A program made the position numbers and the translations under genes. 64,000 nt of DNA from JACVCJ01 sp052437175. GTDB taxonomy: Bacteria; Bacteroidota; Bacteroidia; CAIKAF01. The stretch is taken from the NCBI GenBank assembly GCA_052437175.1, contig JBQVOK010000004.1, positions 377,294 through 441,293 on the forward strand, in the 5' to 3' direction. The notes beneath the pieces are model-generated. The model was given only the letters and a program-made list of their open reading frames with translations, was not told the origin of the DNA and did not search any database. How positions within the stretch are numbered: position 1 is the stretch's first letter; each line of letters opens with the position of its first letter. Below, piece by piece: positions 8,414 through 15,674 of this stretch.

Positions 8414-8991
8414 TGTGGTTCCGAGTTTTTGTCCAGTCCGCTGATGCCCGGTATTTCCTGGGCCATACTTTCTTCGCGGATCGTGAGCATTTTTACCTTA
8501 TAGATGACCGAGGGTATGTATTTGGCGCCTATGGTAGACCACAGGTTGTTGCGTGCCTGGTAATCGGGGTGATACATTTCGAACACCAGCTTTTCAATGG
8601 AGGTGTTCTGCAGGGCAGGGAAACCGCTGCGATCGAACACGGTGCGCACCTGGAAAAAACGGATCACCTCCGAAACGTATTTCAGGGCTTCCTGGTAGTT
8701 CCCCGCACTGAAATAAGCGCCAAACAGCACGTACAGGTTCAGGTGTACGGGCAGGGGCGATTTTACAAATCCGCCGTTGCGCAGGGAATGCTGTACGCCG
8801 GTGTTCTTCAGTACACCTTCTTCCTGCAGGTCTACCAGCATAATGATCACCTTGTTCTCTTCGCGCAGGGCCGGGCTGCCGTCCTGGTTCACCAATGCCG
8901 AGGCCACAGCTTTATCTTCGATGCTGTTGAGCCTGATACGGAAAAATCCGTTCAGTTCCTTTTCGATAAATTTTATGGCCTCGTCGATCAT
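8410..8991 (-). CDS. DUF4255 (Pvc16 N-terminal) tail terminator/cap protein
   Basis: This 193-aa protein begins MIDEAIKFIEKELNGFFRIR and contains the DUF4255 pattern: VIIMLVDLQEEGVLKNTG, LHLNLYVLFGAYF-like text (VHLNLYVLFGAYFSAGNY) and YPSVIYKVKMLTI near the end. In Afp and PVC the corresponding protein (Afp16/Pvc16) caps the tube and sheath and sets where assembly stops. It lies 6 nt after the two-TM gene and overlaps the next gene by 4 nt, so it is part of the same transcript. Confidence 0.9.
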   Translation of the reverse strand: MIDEAIKFIEKELNGFFRIRLNSIEDKAVASALVNQDGSPALREENKVIIMLVDLQEEGVLKNTGVQHSLRNGGFVKSPLPVHLNLYVLFGAYFSAGNYQEALKYVSEVIRFFQVRTVFDRSGFPALQNTSIEKLVFEMYHPDYQARNNLWSTIGAKYIPSVIYKVKMLTIREESMAQEIPGISGLDKNSEPQ

Positions 8992-8997
8992 GCGATC

Positions 8998-9279
8998 TTA
9001 TTTTTTAGGTTTCTTTTCGATCATTATTTTTACAGATACTGCCAGCATCCGGATGAGGATCACTCCACAGAAACAGGTGAGGGCGAAGATCACGAAGAGC
9101 AGGTCTATCCGGCCTTCGATCTCTTCCATAAAGGCTTCGTTATCGTCGATCTGCCCGTCGAAAATGTTCAGCAGCAACAGGGCCAGCGGAATGCAGGACA
9201 GGAAGGCGATCAGCCCCCACACCAGCGATTTGGCCAGGAATCCCTGTATCAGACCCAATAATTTTTCCAGTCCTTTCAT
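8998..9279 (-). CDS. Small protein with two membrane segments, in the injection operon
   Basis: This 93-aa protein has two predicted transmembrane helices (about residues 18-39, LVWGLIAFLSCIPLALLLLNIF, quoted in parts here as LVWGLIAFLSCIPL; and about 60-83, LLFVIFALTCFCGVILIRML). A short acidic loop (DGQIDDNEAFMEEIEGR) joins them and the C-terminal tail is Lys-rich. By the positive-inside rule both ends are cytoplasmic and the acidic loop is periplasmic. ATG at 9279 directly abuts the stop of the GH18-like gene. I do not know the family. Sitting with the membrane-anchored GH18-like protein, it may be part of an inner-membrane platform. Confidence 0.85.
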   Translation of the reverse strand: MKGLEKLLGLIQGFLAKSLVWGLIAFLSCIPLALLLLNIFDGQIDDNEAFMEEIEGRIDLLFVIFALTCFCGVILIRMLAVSVKIMIEKKPKK

Positions 9280-11052
9280 CTATGGTAATCTCCCTCTGCG
9301 TACCTGGTCAAGGAACAGTTTGTAACTCAGTATATTTATCAGCATGCTCAGGAACACCGTTATCCAGGTAAGCCACACCAGGAAACGGGCCGGGTCAACG
9401 ATATCGGCCAGCGAAGGATCGTCGCGCAGGAAACTGACAATGGAATAAAGGGAAAGAAAAAGTAGTGCCAGTACGCCCTGTGCCAGGAAATAGACCGGGA
9501 ATTCGGTAATGAGCAGCTTTTCGCGCACACTTTCATAACCGAGTGAGCACAGCAGCCCGATCACACAAAAAACGGCCAGGGTAAGTACAATGGTGGTGAG
9601 TACTTTGGGATTTTCAGCCACGCTTTTCATTTCGTCGATCACGGTAGGTGCTGCCGCGGTACTATCTTTGGCCGCGGCTTCGGTCCCCGTTCCGCCAGCA
9701 GCGGAAGTACCGGCGGCTCCGGCCGTGGCTGCCGCAGCCCCCGCACTTCCAGGCGCTTTGTTGATCTCTGTACTGTCCGAAAGGGCGGTCGGTTTACTCA
9801 GGGCCGAATCCATCTTAAGCACGTTTACCTTGTTCCCCAGCGAATTCCAGAGCTCGGGCCGGCCATTGTCGTAACCCAGGGCCCAGATGCCGGCTCCGGC
9901 CAGACCTTCTTTGCCCACCCATTCGTATTTTTCTTTCAGGGAACGGCCGTTATCGTAGAAACAGACATAGGTTTTTCCTTTTTCCTGGAAATAGTAATAA
10001 TTGCTGTGCGATACCGTGTCGTACTGTATGTTCTGCGGGTGTTTCTCTGCATGGTCCATTACCCGGTTATAGCGCGGGTTATCGCGGTATTTGTACTTTG
10101 GCTTGCCTTTGCCCGAGGAATCTACCTGCCACACCGCCCCGTGGTAGGGCAGGGCCAGGATCATTTTTGTCTTGGGTACGCCGGCGTCCACATAGGCAGC
10201 AACCGAACGTTTTATCGTGTTCTGGTCCCAGTGGTAGCTGCTCTCGAGCGGGGCCACCGGGCCGGGCTGACTGCTGTTCTTGCCGTTAAAGTTGTAGCCC
10301 GCAATGATAAACTGGTCCAGGTGCGGGGCCAGTTGCGACAACTGGTAACTGTTGGAGGCATCCCGTGCGGGCAGACTCAGCGAAAGGGTTTTGCCCCTGG
10401 CCGCCAGGCTGTCCGAAAAAGCCAGCAGGAACTTCGTGAGCTGCACTTCGTTGCCGGAAGGAATACTTTCGAAGGCCACCGTAATGCCATCGCCTTTCTG
10501 CTCCATCGTGATCATATTGATAAGCATGGAGATACAGCTTTTCTGTTCTTCGGGATCGTTGAGCACATTGCGCAGGGTCTCCTGGTCCTGGCAGCGCAGG
10601 GTAAGCTCGATGCGGCAGCCGTCGGCACGGGCCAGGTTGATCATTTCGGTGGTGGCCGGACTGTCCCAGCCGTTAAGAATGTATTCGGTTTCGCCGGCGG
10701 GATTCAGTTTCATGTCGCAGGCATAGTACGAAAGCGTGGTAAGCAGGTTGTAGTCGTAATTGAAATGCGCATCGCTGATCCAGTAAGGATGCCAGCCATA
10801 GACCTGCAGCACGCGTTTCTGGTTATGCGCTTCTGCGGGTGGCAGTTTTACCTTGCCCGCCACTTTTTTGGCCTGACCGATCTTTTGGGTAAGCTTTTTA
10901 AAAAGGCTTTCTTTTTGTTGCACCTGCTGTTTTGCCGCCGTTACAGGAGCCGTCGCAGTTTTAGGCGCTGCCGGCAACTGGGCCAGTGCGGCCAGGTGTG
11001 TGCAGGACAGCAAAAACAGCAAAAACGGGCGTATGTAGCCAGAGGCTCTCAT
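9280..11052 (-). CDS. Secreted, membrane-anchored GH18-like protein heading the injection operon
   Basis: The 590-aa protein starts MRASGYIRPFLLFLLS, a clear signal peptide ending near ALAQ. A Lys/Gln-rich stretch (30-80) follows, then a GH18-type TIM-barrel (about 80-405). The barrel includes VYGWHPYW at its first strand and GAGIWALGYDNGRPELW at its last. An Ala/Gly-rich linker (about 425-465) leads to three C-terminal transmembrane helices (about 480-580) ending in a basic tail. The catalytic loop reads DGITVAFE (188-195). The GH18 consensus is DxxDxDxE, so the final Glu is kept but the two inner Asp are Thr and Ala. Activity is therefore doubtful. A 23-codon upstream extension is possible but would bury the signal peptide. 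Confidence 0.85.
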   Translation of the reverse strand: MRASGYIRPFLLFLLSCTHLAALAQLPAAPKTATAPVTAAKQQVQQKESLFKKLTQKIGQAKKVAGKVKLPPAEAHNQKRVLQVYGWHPYWISDAHFNYDYNLLTTLSYYACDMKLNPAGETEYILNGWDSPATTEMINLARADGCRIELTLRCQDQETLRNVLNDPEEQKSCISMLINMITMEQKGDGITVAFESIPSGNEVQLTKFLLAFSDSLAARGKTLSLSLPARDASNSYQLSQLAPHLDQFIIAGYNFNGKNSSQPGPVAPLESSYHWDQNTIKRSVAAYVDAGVPKTKMILALPYHGAVWQVDSSGKGKPKYKYRDNPRYNRVMDHAEKHPQNIQYDTVSHSNYYYFQEKGKTYVCFYDNGRSLKEKYEWVGKEGLAGAGIWALGYDNGRPELWNSLGNKVNVLKMDSALSKPTALSDSTEINKAPGSAGAAAATAGAAGTSAAGGTGTEAAAKDSTAAAPTVIDEMKSVAENPKVLTTIVLTLAVFCVIGLLCSLGYESVREKLLITEFPVYFLAQGVLALLFLSLYSIVSFLRDDPSLADIVDPARFLVWLTWITVFLSMLINILSYKLFLDQVRRGRLP

Positions 11053-11359
11053 GTTAAGTAGTGCAATAAAAAGAATTCCGGAACCGAAGAAAGAGCATTC
11101 AGGAACGTCGCACAAATTCACTTATGAACAGAGCTCTAAAGGCACCCCCGTAAAAAAACCGGGGAGGGAATACGTGAATTTACCCGGTTTGAAAATGTAG
11201 AAATTTAATTTTCAGTAAATTAAAAATAGGGTGTTTGTAAACTTTGGGCGCCTGGTATTGTTTATAAGTTAACTCTTATAAACGAATGAACGCGCCTTTT
11301 CAGGCTTTTAACGTATTAGCGGATCTAAACTTTACTGTATGCAAAAAGAATGCCGGAAT
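11053..11359. other. Intergenic region upstream of the injection operon
   Basis: This 307-bp gap between the vWA gene and the GH18-like gene holds no coding frame I can support. On the minus strand there is a near-consensus -7 element TGAATTTG at 11113-11120 (one mismatch to TAnnTTTG), about 60 nt before the operon's ATG. A weak hairpin CCCCG/CGGGG (11146-11150 and 11160-11164) and a perfect 9-bp inverted repeat at 11260-11283 are also present. It most likely contains the operon promoter. Confidence 0.55.
11260..11283. promoter_or_regulatory. Perfect 9-bp inverted repeat, candidate operator
   Basis: GTTTATAAG (11260-11268) and CTTATAAAC (11275-11283) are exact reverse complements separated by TTAACT. 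There is no T-run on either side, so it does not look like a terminator. It sits about 210 bp upstream of the first injection-operon gene. The symmetry suits a dimeric repressor, but that role is inferred. Confidence 0.4.
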
Positions 11360-13147
11360 TTATTCGGTGGCCTCTTTTACCAGTACGTCCTTTAAGCCGG
11401 CGGCACCCACGCGGTAGAAGAGTCCGCCGCTGCCCGTACTCAGTTTTTCGTAATAATCCAGGGTGCTTTTTTCGTGCCGGTGCCCGGAAAGGAGTATACT
11501 GAGCCGTACGCCTTTCTGTGCGTATTGTGTAATGCGTTTCTCACTCCTTTTATCCAGGTGGAATACGCCGTCGGTGGCCAGCAGTATGCGGGTCTTGCCT
11601 TCATAGGCCAGGCAGCTGTCGGCCAGGGCATAGGCGGCGGCCAGTCCCTTGCCGGCTTCGGTGCCTCCGCCGCTGTTCAGGTCGCGGATCACGGAAAGGA
11701 TATGGGTCTTATTGTCGCAGGGTATAAAACTCAGGAAGCGATGTGCTTCTGAAGAGAACGTAAGCAGGGAAATACGGTCCTGCGGGCGTTGCAGGCGCAC
11801 CAGGTAAGAGATGGCTGCCTTCATGGAATCGAGCTGTCCGTTGGCCCGCATCGAACTGGATACGTCTACCAGGTAAATAAGGTGATGCGGCAGGGCGTTC
11901 TGTATCATGGTCTCGTGACTGGGCGCCACACTGTCTGGCGGCAGCGCTGTGGGCAGGGTATCCGGGGGTGGCGGCAGTTCGCGCGTTTTGCCTTTAAAAA
12001 TAAAGAGCATACCGGTCTTAGGCCGGTGCAGCAGCGGGTTCTGGGCCGTGTCTACACCCAGCCGGGCCGCCATGGGCATCGAATAATCCATATCTGCCGA
12101 CAGCAGGCTTCCGTCGGCACAATCGGCAAAACGGTTATAATATTCCATCAGGGAATTATAACCAAAGGTAAAGCGGTTGTAGTCCTGCGGGGCATTTTCC
12201 ATGTAGGATTCATAATAGGTCTTTCCGCCGGCATAATGATACAGGGAGGAATGCATCATTTTAAAGAACATAACGTAGCGCGTGTGCGGCATGGCGCCAT
12301 GCGAAGGGGAGTCATACCCGTAGGTGCGTGCAAAAATAGCGGAATCGCGGGCAAGGCCTTCGGCGTTCAGCCTGCGTAACGCTGCGTCGTAGGCTGCATT
12401 GCCGGTACTGATGCCGTTGTACAGGTCTTCTTCCCAGGCCTGCGCCAGTTCGGCGGACCTGCGGATCTCTTTTTCGGCTTCCTGGATCACGGGCTGGGTG
12501 CGCAGGGGCGCCCATTTTTCGTTGTACAGGGTTTCCATGGCCCGGTACAGCGCACGCAGGGTATTGCGGTAAGCCGGGAAACAGGCCTGCAGTTCCATGA
12601 TGAGGCGGTAGGCTTTTTCATACTGCGGGGCGTCCTGCTCAAATTCGCGGCGGTATACATACTGTACAATGCGGTCGTGTCGCTGCAGCATGCTGTCCAG
12701 GTTCTGTGAAAAGAGGTTCAGCTGCCACATCAGTTCGCCGTCGGCCGGCAGTTGCAGGGGAGCCAGCCGGGCTTCCATCTGCCGCCGGGTTTTCAGCATG
12801 TTAAGCCAGTCGTTCTGCCAGGAAGTAATAAAACCTTCGGCATCGGGCTTTATTTCAGGGTAATCCTTAAAATCCACCCCGAAATCATAGCGTACCCGTG
12901 AATTCTTATTGTCGTAGATCTGCCAGCTGAAGGTACCGGGTCTTTCCAGGTTGTGTATGTAACTGCTGCTGAAAAAGCGGATGTCGGTATAGGCAGAAAG
13001 ATTCACATAAAAAGCCTGGTTCAGGTAGGTGGTAATGCTGTTCAGGGCGTGTACGCTTTGGTTACGGCCCGGGGCTTTCTGGGCGGAAAGGATACTACTG
13101 CTGCCGAGTACCAGGAGTCCCGTCAGGATATTGCGGATAAGATTCAT
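11360..13147 (-). CDS. Secreted vWA-domain protein
   Basis: This 595-aa protein has a signal peptide (MNLIRNILTGLLVLGSSSILSAQ, in two parts about residues 1-22). A large helical N-terminal region (about 30-380) has no family I recognise. A Pro-rich linker (390-410, ELPPPPDTLPTALPP) leads to a C-terminal von Willebrand A domain (421-595). The MIDAS metal site is intact: D428-V-S-S-S432, a Thr in GGGTEAG, and LLATDGVF. vWA domains usually mediate metal-dependent protein contacts. The gene is separated by 307 bp from the injection operon, so a functional link is unproven. Confidence 0.9.
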   Translation of the reverse strand: MNLIRNILTGLLVLGSSSILSAQKAPGRNQSVHALNSITTYLNQAFYVNLSAYTDIRFFSSSYIHNLERPGTFSWQIYDNKNSRVRYDFGVDFKDYPEIKPDAEGFITSWQNDWLNMLKTRRQMEARLAPLQLPADGELMWQLNLFSQNLDSMLQRHDRIVQYVYRREFEQDAPQYEKAYRLIMELQACFPAYRNTLRALYRAMETLYNEKWAPLRTQPVIQEAEKEIRRSAELAQAWEEDLYNGISTGNAAYDAALRRLNAEGLARDSAIFARTYGYDSPSHGAMPHTRYVMFFKMMHSSLYHYAGGKTYYESYMENAPQDYNRFTFGYNSLMEYYNRFADCADGSLLSADMDYSMPMAARLGVDTAQNPLLHRPKTGMLFIFKGKTRELPPPPDTLPTALPPDSVAPSHETMIQNALPHHLIYLVDVSSSMRANGQLDSMKAAISYLVRLQRPQDRISLLTFSSEAHRFLSFIPCDNKTHILSVIRDLNSGGGTEAGKGLAAAYALADSCLAYEGKTRILLATDGVFHLDKRSEKRITQYAQKGVRLSILLSGHRHEKSTLDYYEKLSTGSGGLFYRVGAAGLKDVLVKEATE

Positions 13148-13230
13148 GCCTGTATAAATTCGTATAAGGATCGCCTGCGGAGAGCAGAAGCTATATTACG
13201 CAATAAAAAGCGAAGTAAAAAACGGGAAAT

Positions 13231-13264
13231 AAAAAAGCCTGCAAATGTGTTATTTACAGGCTTT
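13231..13264 (-). terminator. Intrinsic terminator after tRNA-Arg
   Basis: AAAGCCTG (13234-13241) and CAGGCTTT (13257-13264) form a perfect 8-bp stem. Read on the minus strand it is followed by a run of T (complement of 13231-13236), so it ends the tRNA transcript before the vWA gene. Confidence 0.8.
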
Positions 13265-13277
13265 AAATGTTTACTCG

Positions 13278-13351
13278 TGGTCGCGTAGGGATTCGAACCC
13301 CAAACCTTCTGATCCGTAGTCAGATGCTCTATCCAATTGAGCTACGCAACC
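13278..13351 (-). tRNA. tRNA-Arg (anticodon ACG)
   Basis: The reverse complement begins GGTTGCGTAGCTCAATTGG and folds into a full cloverleaf of 74 nt. The acceptor stem is GGTTGCG/CGCGACC with one T-G pair. The D-loop contains AATTGGA, the anticodon loop is CTACGGA (anticodon ACG), and the T-arm is GGGGTTCGAATCCCT. The discriminator base is A and CCA is not encoded. ACG becomes ICG after A34 deamination and reads CGU, CGC and CGA, the Arg codons most used in this window. Confidence 0.95.
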
Positions 13352-13430
13352 AACTTTCCGCAAGAGATGTTTCTCTCAAATCGGGGTGCAAATATAGAAA
13401 GTGGTTCTCTATACACCAAATAATTTTTGC

Positions 13431-13724
13431 TTATTTTTCGAGGGTTACGCTTAATCCTCTCACTTTGAGTTTTCTGTACATGCTCTTCAGCAGTTCTTCA
13501 CTGCCTTTCTTTACCTCGCATTTACCCACAAAGTGTGTGATCCAGGCACATTGCTCGGCCTGTTCCGCTTCGTGTTTGCATACCTCCACCAGCGATTCGA
13601 TCACATGATCGAATGTGTTGTAATCGTCGTTGTGCAGCACGATGGTACAGCCTTCTCCGCTGAGTGTCAGTACCTCTTCTTCGTATTGCTCCTGGTAGGT
13701 CGCTTTTATAATGTCCCAGTTCAT
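13431..13724 (-). CDS. clpS: ATP-dependent Clp protease adaptor ClpS
   Basis: The 97-aa protein starts MNWDIIKATYQEQYEEEV. It has the ClpS core: TIVLHNDDYNTFDHVIESL (the NDD-x-T/N-F/M signature) and a conserved central H-x-E-x-A-E-like helix (CKHEAEQAEQCAW). ClpS binds the ClpA/ClpC N-domain and delivers N-degron substrates. The ATG at 13724 is chosen because the -7 element TACCTTTG lies just upstream, inside what a longer frame would have to cover. Confidence 0.93.
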   Translation of the reverse strand: MNWDIIKATYQEQYEEEVLTLSGEGCTIVLHNDDYNTFDHVIESLVEVCKHEAEQAEQCAWITHFVGKCEVKKGSEELLKSMYRKLKVRGLSVTLEK

Positions 13725-13744
13725 AATAGTATATATTCCGGATG

Positions 13745-13775
13745 CAAAGGTACAAACAAGCATCGTGCCTGTCAA
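13745..13775 (-). promoter_or_regulatory. Promoter of clpS
   Basis: On the minus strand the -7 element TACCTTTG (complement of 13745-13752) is preceded 20 nt away by TTG (complement of 13773-13775). This fits the Bacteroidota TTG-N19/20-TAnnTTTG promoter. The predicted start of transcription gives a leader of about 15 nt. Confidence 0.65.
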
Positions 13776-13790
13776 GTTTTTTTCTTTGTT

Positions 13791-13798
13791 TACTTTTG
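13791..13798 (+). promoter_or_regulatory. -7 element of the AlaDH/PNT-family gene
   Basis: TACTTTTG matches TAnnTTTG exactly and lies 20 nt before the ATG at 13819. It is back to back with the clpS promoter. No convincing -33 TTG is visible. Confidence 0.55.
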
Positions 13799-13818
13799 CA
13801 GGAAATTTAAGGATCATT

Positions 13819-15021
13819 ATGCTGAAAATCGGAATTATTCGCGAAGGAAAGACCCCGCCTGATAAACGCGTAGCTTTTTCGCCGGAACAGGCGGCTGCAC
13901 TTTTGGAAAACTTTAACGCCCTGGTACAGGTTCAGCCTTCACCCGTAAGAGGATTCAGCGATGAGGAATACGGCGCCCGCGGACTCGTACTCAAAGAAGA
14001 CCTGGGCGATATGGACATACTTTTCGGCGTAAAAGAGGTGAAAATAAAAGACCTGATCCCCGCCAAGACCTATCTTTTCTTTTCGCATACCATTAAAAAA
14101 CAACCTTATAACCGCGATCTCATGAAGGCGATGATCGAAAAAAAGATCACGCTCATCGATTACGAATGCCTGCGCGATGCCCATCACAACCGCATTATCG
14201 GTTTCGGCTACTATGCCGGACTGGTGGGCGCGTACAACGGTATACGCGCCTACGGACTGCGCAATGGCACCTTTTCTATAAAACCGGCACACGAATGTTT
14301 CGACAAGGCCGAAATGTTTGCCGAGCTGCACCGCATCAGCCTTCCGCCTGTTAAAGTTATTATTACAGGCACCGGCCGGGTAGGCACAGGGGCTTTTGAA
14401 ATTATGAAACAGGCCGGGATTATACAGGCAGACCGCCATACATTTGAGGCCGGCGGCGGCGAACCGATGTATCACGTCATGAATTATGACGAGTTTTATA
14501 CACATCCCACCCGCCCCGGCGCTTTCGATAAGGCGCATTTCTATACGCATTCGCACGAATATGTGAGTGTTTTTGCTCCGATAACACGTGTGGCCGACCT
14601 TTTTATCTCCTGTCATTACTGGGACGGTAAATCGGCACCGCTCTTCACCCGCGAAGATATGCGGGACCCGCGCTGGACCATGAACGTAATTGCCGACGTG
14701 ACCTGCGATATCGAAGGTTCGGTACCTACCACCATTCGCCCCAGCACCATTGCCGAGCCGCTCTATGGCATGGACAAAACGGAATTCCGCGAAACGGAGC
14801 CGTTTGCAAAGAACAGTGTAACCGTAATGGCGGTGGACAACCTGCCCTGCGAACTGCCCCGCGATGCCAGCGCTTTCTTTGGCAAAGAACTTACCGCTAA
14901 AGTACTGCCGCTCTTTATACAGGATAACGAGGCCCGCACGCTGGAACGTGCCACTATTCTAAAGAACGGAGAACTTACAGAACCTTACGAATACCTGCGC
15001 GATTACGCCTGGGGAAACTGA
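13819..15021 (+). CDS. NAD(P)-dependent dehydrogenase of the alanine dehydrogenase/PNT-saccharopine dehydrogenase group
   Basis: This 400-aa protein opens MLKIGIIREGKTPPDKRVAF, the typical AlaDH/PNT N-terminal strand with the substrate-contacting R-E-x-K-x-P-x-D-x-R-V pattern. The nucleotide-binding Rossmann motif is GTGRVGTGA (about residue 181). The C-terminal text IADVTCDIEGSVPTTIRPST resembles lysine-forming saccharopine dehydrogenases more than classical alanine dehydrogenase. The true substrate is open. The ATG at 13819 follows a good -7 element by 20 nt. The 3' end overlaps the convergent pseudouridine synthase by 19 nt. Confidence 0.85.
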   Translation: MLKIGIIREGKTPPDKRVAFSPEQAAALLENFNALVQVQPSPVRGFSDEEYGARGLVLKEDLGDMDILFGVKEVKIKDLIPAKTYLFFSHTIKKQPYNRDLMKAMIEKKITLIDYECLRDAHHNRIIGFGYYAGLVGAYNGIRAYGLRNGTFSIKPAHECFDKAEMFAELHRISLPPVKVIITGTGRVGTGAFEIMKQAGIIQADRHTFEAGGGEPMYHVMNYDEFYTHPTRPGAFDKAHFYTHSHEYVSVFAPITRVADLFISCHYWDGKSAPLFTREDMRDPRWTMNVIADVTCDIEGSVPTTIRPSTIAEPLYGMDKTEFRETEPFAKNSVTVMAVDNLPCELPRDASAFFGKELTAKVLPLFIQDNEARTLERATILKNGELTEPYEYLRDYAWGN

Positions 15022-15623
15022 TCCGGCTCCCGGCCGGTGATTTTGAGCCAGGCGGCTTTGCGGCTCAGTTGTACACATTCGCCGGGTTGTATATTGCCCA
15101 GGGTGATGGCTCCGTACCCGGTGCGTACCAGGCGCAGGGTAGGGAAGCCCGCAGCGGCCGTCATTTTGCGTACCTGGCGGAATTTACCTTCGTAAATAGT
15201 GAGCGAGATCCAGCCGGAAGGTTTGAGTACGGGCGGTACCCGTGGCGGAAAACCGGGATCGGGGAGTCGCTGTACTTCTGCCGGGGCCGTAAGAAAATCG
15301 CTGCCATTCACGCGTATGTGCAGGCCTGCGGCCAGTTTTTGCAGGGCCTCGTCGCTGATCTGTCCTTCTACCTGCACGGCATAGGTCTTGGGTATCTTAA
15401 GCCCGCTGTTCATGGCGCAGGTCTTCAGCTCCCGGTCGTTCGTGAGGATCAGCAGCCCTTCCGAATCTTCGTCCAGCCGGCCCAGGGAATACACATCCTT
15501 CGGAAAATCAAAGTAGTTGCCCAGGTGGGCCTTGCCGTGTTCCGGCGTAAACTGGGAAAGTACCATATAGGGTTTGTGCACGGCAAAATAGAGCAATGCC
15601 GCGGCCGACTTTTTTCTGCTCAT
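15003..15623 (-). CDS. Pseudouridine synthase, RsuA/RluE family
   Basis: This 206-aa protein has the RsuA-family catalytic motif GRLDEDSEGLLILTND (about residues 48-63), with the Asp of GRLD as nucleophile. It also has KTYAVQVEG and the closing EGKFRQVRKMTAAAGFPTLRLVR. It lacks an N-terminal S4 domain, as in RluE. Enzymes of this kind isomerise a single uridine in 23S or 16S rRNA. RluE (23S U2457) is the best match by architecture, but the target site is inferred. Its 3' end overlaps the convergent dehydrogenase gene. Confidence 0.88.
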   Translation of the reverse strand: MSRKKSAAALLYFAVHKPYMVLSQFTPEHGKAHLGNYFDFPKDVYSLGRLDEDSEGLLILTNDRELKTCAMNSGLKIPKTYAVQVEGQISDEALQKLAAGLHIRVNGSDFLTAPAEVQRLPDPGFPPRVPPVLKPSGWISLTIYEGKFRQVRKMTAAAGFPTLRLVRTGYGAITLGNIQPGECVQLSRKAAWLKITGREPDQFPQA

Positions 15624-15626
15624 ATT

Positions 15627-15655
15627 TTGTCCTTAGTATCAGTAGTGTATATTTG
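15627..15655 (+). promoter_or_regulatory. Promoter of the frameshifted helical-repeat gene
   Basis: TTG at 15627-15629 and TATATTTG at 15648-15655 are 18 nt apart, matching the Bacteroidota TTG-N17-23-TAnnTTTG arrangement. The element lies 19 nt before the proposed TTG start at 15675. Confidence 0.65.
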
Positions 15656-15674
15656 CATATTAAACTTCTTTCAT

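Noticed and set aside
1..11052. Intact prophage
   Set aside because: Only tail-like genes are present, with DUF4255, DUF5908 and LysM members typical of injection systems. There is no terminase, portal, capsid or integrase gene in the window.
15069..15674. Upstream in-frame extension of the helical-repeat gene
   Set aside because: It lies antisense to the pseudouridine synthase gene, and the promoter at 15627-15655 lies downstream of most of it.
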